Shown here one piece after another: positions 18,160-26,181 of a DNA stretch of 64,000 nt. The position numbers were made by a program, and so were the translations under genes. A model generated the notes under the pieces. That model was given only the letters and a program-made list of their open reading frames with translations. It was not told where the DNA came from and did no database searches. Every line of letters begins with the position of its first letter. The first letter of the stretch is position 1. This stretch comes from a bacterium (GTDB lineage Bacteria; Sysuimicrobiota; Sysuimicrobiia; Sysuimicrobiales; Segetimicrobiaceae): the NCBI GenBank assembly GCA_035308905.1, contig DATGFS010000004.1:27786-91785 (forward strand), written 5' to 3'.

Positions 18160-18831
18160 CTAGGCTTCGATCAGCCCCTTGCGGATCGCGTAGCGGACGA
18201 GCTGCGTGCGGTCGTGGAGCTCCAGTTTCTCGAGGATGTGGGCGCGGTGCGTTTGGACCGTCTTGACGCTGATAAACAGCTGCTTGCCGATCTCCTGGTT
18301 GGTGGCGCCGTGGGCGATCAGCGTAAGGATTTCCTTCTCGCGGGCGGTGAGGCCGTCGTACGTCTCCCGGTTCTCGCCGCTCTCGACACGCGTGAGGTAG
18401 TCCTCGGCGACCGCGGTGGCCGTCTGCGAGTAGAGGAACGCCTCCCCGCGCGCCGCGGATCGGATCGCTTCGATCAGGTCGGGCGCCGCGTCGTGCTTGA
18501 GCACGCAGCCGGACGATCCCGCCTTGATCAATTGGAACACGTAGCTGTCGTCGGCGTGCATGGTCAGCGCGATCGTATGCGTCTCGGGCAGCGCGGCGCG
18601 AATCTGGCGCGTCGCCTCGATGCCGTCGAGCCGCGGCATGCTGATGTCAAGCACCGCGACTGTGGGGCGCAGCTGCTTGGCCAGGGCGACCGCCTCGGCG
18701 CCGTCCGACGCTTCGCCGATGACCTCGATGTCGGGCTCGCCGGCGAGGATGCGCTTGACGCCCTCCCGGACGATCGCGTGGTCGTCCGCGAGCAGCACTC
18801 TGATCTTGCCGCCCCCCGCCTCGCCGTTCAT
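18160..18831 (-). CDS. NarL/FixJ-family response regulator
   Basis: 223-residue response regulator: receiver domain with acidic pair (LLADDHAIVREG), phospho-acceptor Asp in VAVLDISMPRLDG, Thr switch (TIALTMHAD) and Lys (CVLKHD), then a LuxR-type helix-turn-helix at about 152-218 (LTAREKEILTLIAHGATNQE). The start is ATG 18831, 13 bases after the stop of the sensor kinase gene; the frame is open upstream but inside the kinase gene. Acetoacetyl-CoA synthetase follows by 18 bases, suggesting a role in carbon metabolism. Confidence 0.93.
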   Translation of the reverse strand: MNGEAGGGKIRVLLADDHAIVREGVKRILAGEPDIEVIGEASDGAEAVALAKQLRPTVAVLDISMPRLDGIEATRQIRAALPETHTIALTMHADDSYVFQLIKAGSSGCVLKHDAAPDLIEAIRSAARGEAFLYSQTATAVAEDYLTRVESGENRETYDGLTAREKEILTLIAHGATNQEIGKQLFISVKTVQTHRAHILEKLELHDRTQLVRYAIRKGLIEA

Positions 18832-18844
18832 CACGCCCGGTCCG

Positions 18845-20671
18845 TCACGCGGTCTGTCCGCGGCTGGCCACAACCGCGGGAAACTCGGCCACGACCTCGG
18901 TCCCGCCCTCGGGCCGCGAGGCGATCCGCACCGTCCCGCCGAGAGCGGCGGCGCGCTCCACCATGCCGCCGAGGCCCACGCCGACACGGCCGCGCCGCTC
19001 CGGGGGCGCGGCCCCGGCCGTGAGCCCCCGCCCGTTGTCCCGAATCCGCATCAGCAGGCGGTCGCCGGTGCGGGACAGGTCCACGTCCACCCGGGAGGCG
19101 CCGGCGTGCTTGACGGCGTTCCACAGCGCCTCCTGGGCGATTCGGAACACCGTTGTCTCGAGCGTCGGGTCGAGGCGCCCGCTGCCGAGCCGTTCGCTTA
19201 GGGTGACCTCGAGCCCGCGGGAGGCGATCTGGCTCTGCGTATACCACCGCAGCGCCGGCACAAGGCCGAGATCGTCGAGAACCGCGGGCCGAAGGTCGTA
19301 GATCAGCCCCCGGACCGCTTCCACCGTCCGCGCCGCGAGACGGCGGAGGCGCGCGAGCGTTTCCTGGGTCACCGGCGTGCCGCGGGCGTTCTCGAGCCGC
19401 GCCGCCTCGAGCTCCAGCATCAGACCGGCGAGGGACTGGCCGGCCTCGTCGTGCAGTTCTCGCGCGATGCGCTTGCGCTCGTCCTCCTGCGCGCTGAGGA
19501 GCCGGCGGATCAGGTCGGTGCGGTCGAATTCCTTGTCGCGCAGCTCGTCGAGCAGCTGCGCTTTGTCCATCGCGAGGCTGACCTGCGCGCCGATCGCGGA
19601 TATCAACGACAGCTCCCGCCGCGTCGACAGCCGGCCGGACGGTAGGACGAGGTTGAGCACGCCGGCGGTACGAGCGCTGCGGAGGGGCACGCTCGCGTGG
19701 CGCAGTGTCGTGCCCGTACTGGTGAAACGGTCGCAGTCCACCACGCTGCCCTGCGCGGGCAGCCGTCCGGCGCGGAGGAGCTCGAGGCACCGGCACGAGC
19801 CCGTTGCCGCTCCCTGGCCGTTGCGGGCGAGGGGACCCGAGAGCCCGAAGGCGGCCGCGGTCTCGTACCGGCCGCCGCGCTCGAGGAACACCCAGCCCGA
19901 ATGCGACTGCACCATCACACCGGTGGCCCGCAGTACGTCGGTCAGCATGTCGCTCACGTGGCCGGCCTGGTGCAGCGCCGCGCTGATGCCGCTCATCACT
20001 TCGAGCGAACGCTGCCGTTCGAGCGACCGCAGCTGCACGCCCGTGCCGAAGGTCGCCGCGCAGACCGCGCCGATCAGCTCCGAGATGCCGGCGTCGGCGG
20101 TCGTGCGTGGAAGGAACGACCAGCCGGCGAAGTTGATGCCGATCGCGACGAGCGCGATGAAGATCAGCCGGATAGCGGTGTCGCCGGCCGTCCCCTCCGC
20201 ATGGTAGTAGCCGCGGCCCGCGAGGACGAACGCGAACGCCGCAGCGAGCCCCGCGACGGCGCGCGCCGCGCCCGCATGTCCGGGGCCCAGCGCGATGAAC
20301 AGAGCGGCGGCCGTCAACAGGCCGCCGTAGCCGATGGCGCCGAGCAGCACGGTGTCCCGGGCGTTGGGGTCGCGCGCGACCGACCCGGTGAGAAAGCAGC
20401 CGGCCGCGGCGAGGATCAGAATACTCGGAACGAGGGCGAACGGCGCCGGCACGGCCCTCGATACGAGCGCCAGTTCGGTCGCCGACCGCGCCGCCAGCGC
20501 GGCGGTGCCGGCAGTCCACCAGATCACGTACGATAGGCGGGTCTCCACGTACTTGCCGAGGAGCAGCAGCACGATGGCGACATGGATTCCCACGGCAAAA
20601 TCCAGCATGAGGACCGGCATGCCCAGTCCGCCACCCCCGTCAGGTCCCAGGGACCCTTCTAACCGCTTCAT
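18845..20671 (-). CDS. Membrane sensor histidine kinase with GAF domain (NarL class)
   Basis: 608-residue kinase and partner of the regulator at 18160. Seven or so hydrophobic segments fill about residues 18-215. A GAF-like sensory domain follows at about 235-385, with Cys residues in the cluster GSCRCLELL. HisKA_3 has phospho-acceptor His407 (RIARELHDEAGQ), then HATPase_c with N-box QEALWNAVKHAG and G1 RDNGRGL. Start placed at ATG 20671; ATG 20620 and 20608 are alternatives directly before the first helix. The frame remains open to 20962, but that stretch lies in the intergenic region. Confidence 0.92.
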   Translation of the reverse strand: MKRLEGSLGPDGGGGLGMPVLMLDFAVGIHVAIVLLLLGKYVETRLSYVIWWTAGTAALAARSATELALVSRAVPAPFALVPSILILAAAGCFLTGSVARDPNARDTVLLGAIGYGGLLTAAALFIALGPGHAGAARAVAGLAAAFAFVLAGRGYYHAEGTAGDTAIRLIFIALVAIGINFAGWSFLPRTTADAGISELIGAVCAATFGTGVQLRSLERQRSLEVMSGISAALHQAGHVSDMLTDVLRATGVMVQSHSGWVFLERGGRYETAAAFGLSGPLARNGQGAATGSCRCLELLRAGRLPAQGSVVDCDRFTSTGTTLRHASVPLRSARTAGVLNLVLPSGRLSTRRELSLISAIGAQVSLAMDKAQLLDELRDKEFDRTDLIRRLLSAQEDERKRIARELHDEAGQSLAGLMLELEAARLENARGTPVTQETLARLRRLAARTVEAVRGLIYDLRPAVLDDLGLVPALRWYTQSQIASRGLEVTLSERLGSGRLDPTLETTVFRIAQEALWNAVKHAGASRVDVDLSRTGDRLLMRIRDNGRGLTAGAAPPERRGRVGVGLGGMVERAAALGGTVRIASRPEGGTEVVAEFPAVVASRGQTA

Positions 20672-20839
20672 TCCCCGCCGCAGCCCGGAATAATCTCCGG
20701 CCGGAGCGGAGGGGACCCTCGCGCCCCCCGGCTCGCCCGGCGGGCCCTTTGGCCGCATCGGGTCCAGACCCGATTTCGGCCCCAATAGGGCCCTCGCCCG
20801 ATTATCTCCGGAGCCCGCTGCTGGTAGAGTCGCGGTGAG
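20672..20839. promoter_or_regulatory. Leader region of the sensor kinase with repeated ATTATCTCCGG-like motif
   Basis: Non-coding stretch before the kinase start. It holds two near-identical copies of AATCTCCGG/TATCTCCGG (20691-20700 and 20802-20811, about 110 bases apart) and a short inverted repeat ATCGGGTC/GACCCGAT at 20757-20774. On the minus strand the repeats read CCGGAGATTAT and CCGGAGATAAT, so either could supply a -10-like GATAAT. Function as operator or promoter is inference only. Confidence 0.3.
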
Positions 20840-20998
20840 ATGTTGAGGAGCACGGACCGAGTGATGCTGACGATCATCTACGGAGTACCGTTCGCCTTGC
20901 TGTCGGTAGGGTTTATGGGGTTCCTTCGACTCGCTGCTACCCGCCGGCATAACCTCCACCACTTGTCGAGACGGAGACTGTCAGGCCGGGCCTCGTAA
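20840..20998 (+). CDS. Possible small membrane protein (52 residues)
   Basis: ATG 20840 to TAA 20998 encodes 52 residues: a polar start, a hydrophobic segment of about 20 residues (LTIIYGVPFALLSVGFMGFL), then a His/Arg-rich tail. An internal GTG/ATG pair at residues 8-9 has GAGGAG about ten bases upstream and may be the true start. Codons are less GC-biased than in neighbouring genes, which argues against strong selection or for a recent origin. A perfect 14-bp hairpin follows 28 bases after the stop. No family recognised; it could be non-coding. Confidence 0.3.
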   Translation: MLRSTDRVMLTIIYGVPFALLSVGFMGFLRLAATRRHNLHHLSRRRLSGRAS

Positions 20999-21025
20999 CG
21001 GGGGGAAACGAGGCTCGGTCCGTTT

Positions 21026-21056
21026 GCCGGCCGGCGCTCACAGAGCGCCGGCCGGC
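21026..21056. terminator. Perfect 14-bp inverted repeat with 3-base loop
   Basis: GCCGGCCGGCGCTC at 21026-21039 pairs exactly with GAGCGCCGGCCGGC at 21043-21056 around the loop ACA. No long T-run follows (TGCGTTTAT), so it is at best a weak intrinsic terminator on the plus strand. It lies between the 52-residue ORF and the enoyl-CoA hydratase leader and could equally be an attenuator or transcript-stabilising hairpin. Confidence 0.5.
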
Positions 21057-21131
21057 TGCGTTTATGGGCACGACACACAGAAGGAATGCCCCGTCGTCCG
21101 CCCAACGTTGTTCCGAGAGGAGGTGATGAGC

Positions 21132-21977
21132 ATGGATTCGCCGGTCGAGCATGGGCACGCCACCCCGCGGCACGCTACCCCGCCCCGCGAAGACGGTAGA
21201 ACGGCGGAGAAGCCGCTCCTGCTCTACGAGGTCAGAGACGGGGTGGCCGTGCTCACCCTCAATCATCCCGAGCGGCGCAACGCGCTCTCGCGCGCGATGC
21301 TCCAGGACCTGAAGCGGTCCCTCGACCGGGCGGCGGCCGACGACCAGGTCCGCGCCGTCGTCATCCGCGCGGTCGGGCCGGTCTTCAGTTCCGGCCACGA
21401 CCTTCGCGAGCTCGTCGGACAGCCGGAGGCGGACGTCTCCGCGCTCTTCGACGTCTGTACCGACGTGATGGAGACCGTGCGGATGCTTCCGAAGCCGGTG
21501 ATCGCGCAGGTGCACGCGCTCGCCACCGCGGCCGGGTGCCAGCTGGTCGCGACGTGCGATCTCGTGGTGGCGTCGGAGAACGCCACGTTCGCCACCCCCG
21601 GAGTCAAGAACGGTCTCTTCTGCACGACCCCCGGGGTGGCGGTCGCGCGCGCGGTCGGGCCGCGCAAAGCAATGGAAATGCTGCTCACCGGCACGCCGAT
21701 CAGCGCCGAGGAGGCCCGGCGGGCCGATCTGGTCAACCGGATCGTTCCCGCAGACCGGCTCGAGGAAGAGACGATGGCCCTCGCCCGGCAGGTGATCGCG
21801 GCGAGCGCCTATACGCTCGCCATCGGCAAGCGGGGCTTCTATCAGCAGATCGCCAAGGACCGGCCGGAGGCCTACGCGGTCGCCCAAAAGGTGATGGTCG
21901 AGAACGCGCTGGCGCCGGACGCGCAAGAGGGGATGCGGGCGTTTCTCGAAAAGCGCCCGCCGCGGTGGCGCCATTAG
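21132..21977 (+). CDS. Enoyl-CoA hydratase/isomerase family protein
   Basis: 281-residue crotonase-fold protein. The oxyanion-hole regions are visible as SSGHDLRELVG (near residue 92) and ATAAGCQLVATCDLVVASE; a Thr-rich N-terminal extension of about 25 residues precedes the fold. The sequence resembles the ECHDC3-like branch, in which catalytic Glu residues are often replaced, so hydratase activity is not certain. An optimal AGGAGGTGAT ends so that ATG 21132 is eight bases downstream of AGGAGG; ATG 21126 would be too close. It is followed after four bases by the thioredoxin-like gene. Confidence 0.9.
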   Translation: MDSPVEHGHATPRHATPPREDGRTAEKPLLLYEVRDGVAVLTLNHPERRNALSRAMLQDLKRSLDRAAADDQVRAVVIRAVGPVFSSGHDLRELVGQPEADVSALFDVCTDVMETVRMLPKPVIAQVHALATAAGCQLVATCDLVVASENATFATPGVKNGLFCTTPGVAVARAVGPRKAMEMLLTGTPISAEEARRADLVNRIVPADRLEEETMALARQVIAASAYTLAIGKRGFYQQIAKDRPEAYAVAQKVMVENALAPDAQEGMRAFLEKRPPRWRH

Positions 21978-21981
21978 CGCT

Positions 21982-22530
21982 GTGACGCGACGGGCCGCCG
22001 CGCTGGCGGCGGGGATCGCAATCGGCACGATCGTGGGCATCTGCCTGCCGGGCGATCTTCCGTCGGCAGCCATGAAATTAGAGCCGGCCGGCTTCTCGCT
22101 TCGGGCCGCCCAGGCGGCCGTTCGCGCGCCGGACTTCCGCCTGCCGCTGCTCGGCGGGGGCACCACCGGTCTCGGCGCATATAAAGGAAAGCCGGTGATC
22201 CTGCTGTTTTGGGCGCCGTGGTGCCCGACCTGCAACGGCGAGGCCCCGGGATGGGAACGGGCGTACGGCGAGGCCAAGGCCAAGGGCGTGGCGATGCTCG
22301 GTATCGGGCTGCTTGACGGCCGGGAGGCCTGTCGGGGGTTCGTCGCGCGCTATCATCTCACGTTTCCGAACGCCTACGATGCGGACGGACGCGTGGCGAA
22401 GGCCTACGGGTTCACGTATCAGCCGTACTGGGCCCTGATTTCGCGAGCGGGCGTGCTGGTTCGTCATGAATACGGCCCGGCGAGCCAGGCCGAACTGCGC
22501 ACCACGATTGACACGCTGGCGGAGCGGTAG
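21982..22530 (+). CDS. TlpA-like membrane-anchored thioredoxin (redoxin)
   Basis: 182-residue protein with an N-terminal signal anchor (about residues 5-23, AALAAGIAIGTIVGICL) and a TlpA/ResA-type thioredoxin domain at about 48-180. The active site is FWAPWCPTCNGEAPGW, with the two Cys spaced CPTC. The cis-Pro region is TYQPYWALI. It would act outside the membrane, reducing disulfides for cytochrome c maturation or related extracytoplasmic thiol chemistry. CcdA starts nine bases downstream, and would supply its electrons. Confidence 0.93.
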   Translation: MTRRAAALAAGIAIGTIVGICLPGDLPSAAMKLEPAGFSLRAAQAAVRAPDFRLPLLGGGTTGLGAYKGKPVILLFWAPWCPTCNGEAPGWERAYGEAKAKGVAMLGIGLLDGREACRGFVARYHLTFPNAYDADGRVAKAYGFTYQPYWALISRAGVLVRHEYGPASQAELRTTIDTLAER

Positions 22531-22539
22531 CGGCGGCCG

Positions 22540-23265
22540 ATGCATCTCTCTTTGCTGATCGCTTTTCTCGCGGGGGTACTCGGGTTCTTCTCTCCGTGCA
22601 TCGTGCCGCTCATTCCCGGCTATCTGTCCTTTGTGTCCGGCGTGTCGCTGCTCGAGGTCGGAGCGGCGGAGCGGCGCCGGCACGTCTGGCGCGTCGTTGG
22701 GACGACGCTCCTGTTCGTGCTCGGATTCTCCCTCGTGTTCACCGGACTCGGGGCGTCGGCGTCTCTGGCCGGCGGCTTCATCCTCGGCAATCGGGAGCTT
22801 CTCGGCCGCCTCGGCGGTGCCGTCGTCATCGTGTTCGGCCTCATCATGCTGGGCGTGATTCGCGTGCCGGGGCTGTCCCGCGAGCGGCGCTTTGCCGTTG
22901 CGGAGCGGCCGGCGGGACTCGCCGGGATCGTGCTCGTCGGCATGGCGTTCGGCTTCGCCTGGACGCCCTGCGTCGGACCGGTGCTCGGGGCCATCCTCAC
23001 GCTGGCCGCAACCACCGCCCGTGCCGCCGACGGCGCGCTGCTGCTTTTCGCGTATTCCCTCGGTTTGGGGCTGCCGTTTCTCGTCACCGCCGCGCTGCTC
23101 ACGAGCGCGTTCGGCGCACTGCGCGCGATCGGGCGCTACGCGCACGCGATCGAAGTCACCGGCGGGGCGTTCCTCGTCGTGATGGGCGCGGCGCTGCTGT
23201 TCGATTGGATCTACCGCCTCAACGCGTGGATCCTTCAAGTGTTTCCGGTCCGGCCCGCGCTCTAA
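22540..23265 (+). CDS. ccdA: Thiol-disulfide interchange membrane protein CcdA
   Basis: 241-residue integral membrane protein of the DsbD transmembrane/CcdA family, with six hydrophobic helices. The two conserved Cys that carry electrons across the membrane lie in FFSPCIVPLIPGYLSF (residue 14) and AWTPCVGPVLGAI (about residue 146). It passes reducing power from cytoplasmic thioredoxin to the TlpA-like protein encoded immediately upstream (nine-base gap). This two-gene unit commonly serves cytochrome c maturation. Confidence 0.95.
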   Translation: MHLSLLIAFLAGVLGFFSPCIVPLIPGYLSFVSGVSLLEVGAAERRRHVWRVVGTTLLFVLGFSLVFTGLGASASLAGGFILGNRELLGRLGGAVVIVFGLIMLGVIRVPGLSRERRFAVAERPAGLAGIVLVGMAFGFAWTPCVGPVLGAILTLAATTARAADGALLLFAYSLGLGLPFLVTAALLTSAFGALRAIGRYAHAIEVTGGAFLVVMGAALLFDWIYRLNAWILQVFPVRPAL

Positions 23266-23346
23266 GCCCCCCGCAGCAAAGGACTCACCGCCCGTCGCTT
23301 CGTAGCCATAGCGTGTGGGCGACCCGGTCGGAACAAGGGGGCCGCA

Positions 23347-25746
23347 GTGACCGATGATCGCTCGGCAGGCGCGTCCGCGCCGGCCGACGTGCGACCGGCA
23401 ACCATGAAGTTTGAGCCCGCGGCCACGTCGTGGATCGGGAAGAGCGTGCGGGCGCGCGAGACGCTGCGGCCGATTCGCGGCCTCGCCCACTACGTCGACG
23501 ACCTCGTGCTGCCGGGCGCGGCCCACCTCGCCGTTGTTCGAAGTCCCGTCGCCCACGCGCGCATCCGCCACATCTCGACGGAGGCGGCGCGCCGGGCGCC
23601 GGGCGTGCTGGCGGTCGTCACCGGGGCCGACCTGGCCGGCCGCACCGAGGGCTTCCCGGTCAACGTCCAGGAGGGCGCGAAGGTAACGGCCGTGCCGCTC
23701 CGCGCGCTCGCGACCGGCACCGTCCGATACGCCGGCGAGCCGGTGGTCGCGATCGCCGCGGAGACGCTGGCGGCCGCGCTCGACGCCGCGGCCCTCGTGG
23801 AGGTGGCGTACGAGGACCTGCCGGCGGTCACCGACCTGCGCGCGGCGCTCGGCGGACCCGTCGCGGTGCACGACGCGGCGCCGGACAACGCGCTCCTCCG
23901 CTGGCGCCGCACGCACGGCGACGTCGACGCGGCGATGGCGTCCGCGGCCCACGTCGTGCGGGCGCGGTTTCAGATTCCGCGTATGGCCGGCGCGCCGATG
24001 GAGCCGCGGGGCGGAGCCGCGGCCTATGACCCCGGCACGGACGTCCTCACGGTGTGGTGCTCCACGCAGGATCCGCACCGGCCGCTCGCCCAGTTGAGCA
24101 GGGTGCTCAAGCGGCCGGAAGACCGCCTCCGGATCATCGTGCCCGACGTCGGAGGCGGCTTCGGGGTGAAGGGGAGTCCCGCGCCCGAGGTCGCCGTCGC
24201 GGCGCTCCTGGCGATGGATCTCCGCCGCCCGGTCAAGTGGATGGAGACGCGCCGCGAGAACTTTCTCTCGAACTACCAGGCGCGCGGCATCGACGCCGAC
24301 GCGGAACTGGCGCTCGATGCGGACGGCCGGTTCCTCGCCCTGCGCGCGCGCGTGCTCGCCGATCTCGGCGCCTACATGTACCCGGCGACGACGACCGTGC
24401 CGCTGACCGCGGCGATTTTGATGGTGAACACCTACACGACGCCCGCCGCGGACGTCGAACTGATCGGCGTCGCGACGACCAAGCCGCCCACCGGGCCGTA
24501 CCGCGGCGCGGGACGGCCGGAAGCGGTGTACATCATGGAGCGCCTCGTCGATCTGGCGGCGCGCGAGACGGGCGTCGATCCTATCGAGATCCGGCGGCGC
24601 AACTTCATCGCCCCCGACCGGTTTCCGTACCGCACGCCCCTCGGCTGGGTGTACGACTCCGGCCAGTACGAGTTGTGCCTGGACCGCGGACTCGAGGCGA
24701 TCGGATACGCGCGCTGGCGGCGGGAGCAGGCGCGCGCGCGCGCCGAGGGACGGCTCCTCGGCATCGGCGTCGCCGCCTACGTCGAGCGCGCCGGCACCGG
24801 CCTGTGGGAAGCCGCGGCGCTGACCGTCGCGCCCGACGGCCGCGTCGTCGTGCGCATCGGGTCGACGCCGCAGGGGCAGGGCCACGAGACGACGTTTGCG
24901 CAGATCGCGGCCGACGCCCTCGGCGTGCCGCCCGAGGCGATCACGGTCGAGCACGGCGATTCCGCCGTGGTCCCCCGCGGGATGGGCACGTTCGGCAGCC
25001 GGTCCATCACGGTCGGCGGCTCCGCGCTGTGGGTCGCGGCGCAGAAGGTCCAGGACAAAGCCACCAGGATCGCGGCCCACCTGCTCGAGGCCGCGCCGAC
25101 CGATCTCGTCCGCGACGGAGACCGCTACGCCGTTCGCGGCGCGGCCTCCCGCGGCGTCTCCTTCGCCGAGGTGGCGGCGGCGGCGTACCAGCCGGGCCGC
25201 CTGCCGCGCGACATGGAGTTGGGGCTCGATGCCTCGGCGACGTTCTCGCTTCCGAGCCCGGTGTTCCCGTCCGGCGCCTACGTCGCGGTGGTTGAAGTCG
25301 AACCCGAAACGGGCGCTGTTCGCATCCTGGCGCTCGTTGCCGTCGACGACGGCGGCCGGATCGTCAATCCGTTCCTTGCCGAGGCGCAGGTCATCGGCGC
25401 CGTCGCGCAGGGGATCGGCGAGGCGCTGCTGGAGGAGTCGGTCTTCGACGAGACGGGCCAGCCGCTCACGACGACCTTCGGGGAATATGCGATGCCGCGG
25501 GCGGCAAACACGCCGGCGGTGCACGGTGTGTTCGTCGAGACCCTGTCGCCGTTCAATCCGCTCGGCGCCAAAGGCGTCGGCGAGGCGGGGGCGATCGCCG
25601 CGCCTCCGGCGGTGGCGAACGCGGTGATGGATGCCCTGGCGCCGCTCGGCATCCGCCACCTCGACCTGCCGCTGCGGCCCGAACGGATCTGGCGGGCGAT
25701 TCGGGACGCGAAGAGCCCCGCAGGCGAGAGTTTCCATGAACGCTGA
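23347..25746 (+). CDS. Form II molybdenum hydroxylase large subunit (CoxL-like, xanthine dehydrogenase family)
   Basis: 799-residue molybdopterin-cytosine-dinucleotide-binding subunit. The N-terminal domain GKSVRARETLRPIRGLAHYVDD and the catalytic-region motif PYRGAGR (384-390) place it with form II rather than true CO dehydrogenases, which carry a selenocysteine-linked CSFR loop. The C-terminal GAKGVGEAGAIAAPPA carries the conserved Glu base. Such enzymes hydroxylate N-heterocycles, purines or aldehydes. The FAD (medium) and 2Fe-2S (small) subunits that normally accompany it are absent on both sides. GTG start with AAGGGGG six bases upstream. The VOC gene follows after 15 bases. Confidence 0.9.
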   Translation: MTDDRSAGASAPADVRPATMKFEPAATSWIGKSVRARETLRPIRGLAHYVDDLVLPGAAHLAVVRSPVAHARIRHISTEAARRAPGVLAVVTGADLAGRTEGFPVNVQEGAKVTAVPLRALATGTVRYAGEPVVAIAAETLAAALDAAALVEVAYEDLPAVTDLRAALGGPVAVHDAAPDNALLRWRRTHGDVDAAMASAAHVVRARFQIPRMAGAPMEPRGGAAAYDPGTDVLTVWCSTQDPHRPLAQLSRVLKRPEDRLRIIVPDVGGGFGVKGSPAPEVAVAALLAMDLRRPVKWMETRRENFLSNYQARGIDADAELALDADGRFLALRARVLADLGAYMYPATTTVPLTAAILMVNTYTTPAADVELIGVATTKPPTGPYRGAGRPEAVYIMERLVDLAARETGVDPIEIRRRNFIAPDRFPYRTPLGWVYDSGQYELCLDRGLEAIGYARWRREQARARAEGRLLGIGVAAYVERAGTGLWEAAALTVAPDGRVVVRIGSTPQGQGHETTFAQIAADALGVPPEAITVEHGDSAVVPRGMGTFGSRSITVGGSALWVAAQKVQDKATRIAAHLLEAAPTDLVRDGDRYAVRGAASRGVSFAEVAAAAYQPGRLPRDMELGLDASATFSLPSPVFPSGAYVAVVEVEPETGAVRILALVAVDDGGRIVNPFLAEAQVIGAVAQGIGEALLEESVFDETGQPLTTTFGEYAMPRAANTPAVHGVFVETLSPFNPLGAKGVGEAGAIAAPPAVANAVMDALAPLGIRHLDLPLRPERIWRAIRDAKSPAGESFHER

Positions 25747-25761
25747 GCGGGGGAGAGAACG

Positions 25762-26145
25762 ATGCTCGACCACATTATTCTAACCGTCAGCGATATCAAA
25801 CGTTCGCTGGCCTTCTATGAGGCGGCCTTGAGGCCGCTTCATATCAAATTCTTCATGCCGTACAAGGGCGAAGACGGTCATCCCGATCTGTGGGGATTTG
25901 GTGACGGCAAGAAGGCGATCTTCTGGATAAAGCAAGGGAAGCCTGATCCAACAGCCATTCACTGGGGTTTCGCGGCCGAAAATAGAAAAAAGGTCGATGA
26001 ATTCTACGAGGCCGCCATGTCCGCTGGCGCCAGGGACAACATTTCTCCCCGCGCACGCCTGGAATACTATCCGGGATACTATGCCGCCGATGTATTCGAC
26101 CCCGACGGGTATTCGTTCGAGGTCGTACATAAGAGCGAGCGCTGA
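25762..26145 (+). CDS. VOC (glyoxalase/bleomycin-resistance/dioxygenase fold) protein, atypically low GC
   Basis: 127-residue single-domain vicinal-oxygen-chelate protein. The opening MLDHIILTVSDIKRSLAFYE and ending DVFDPDGYSFEVVHK are characteristic; possible metal ligands are His4, His73 (AIHWGF) and Glu near 120. Relatives act as lyases, isomerases or binding proteins; function here is unknown. By hand count the gene is 54% G+C (206 of 384 bases), far below its neighbours, with AT-rich codons such as AAT AGA AAA AAG. This points to recent acquisition. GGGGGAGAG lies just upstream of the ATG. Confidence 0.9.
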   Translation: MLDHIILTVSDIKRSLAFYEAALRPLHIKFFMPYKGEDGHPDLWGFGDGKKAIFWIKQGKPDPTAIHWGFAAENRKKVDEFYEAAMSAGARDNISPRARLEYYPGYYAADVFDPDGYSFEVVHKSER

Positions 26146-26181
26146 AGCCGTGGCCGCCGGGCGACCAATTGGGGGTGGGGG

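Noticed and set aside
22078..25773. Minus-strand open frame of 1231 codons
   Set aside because: It lies antisense across the TlpA-like, CcdA and molybdenum hydroxylase genes, is Arg/His-rich and has no domain. It is a high-GC shadow.
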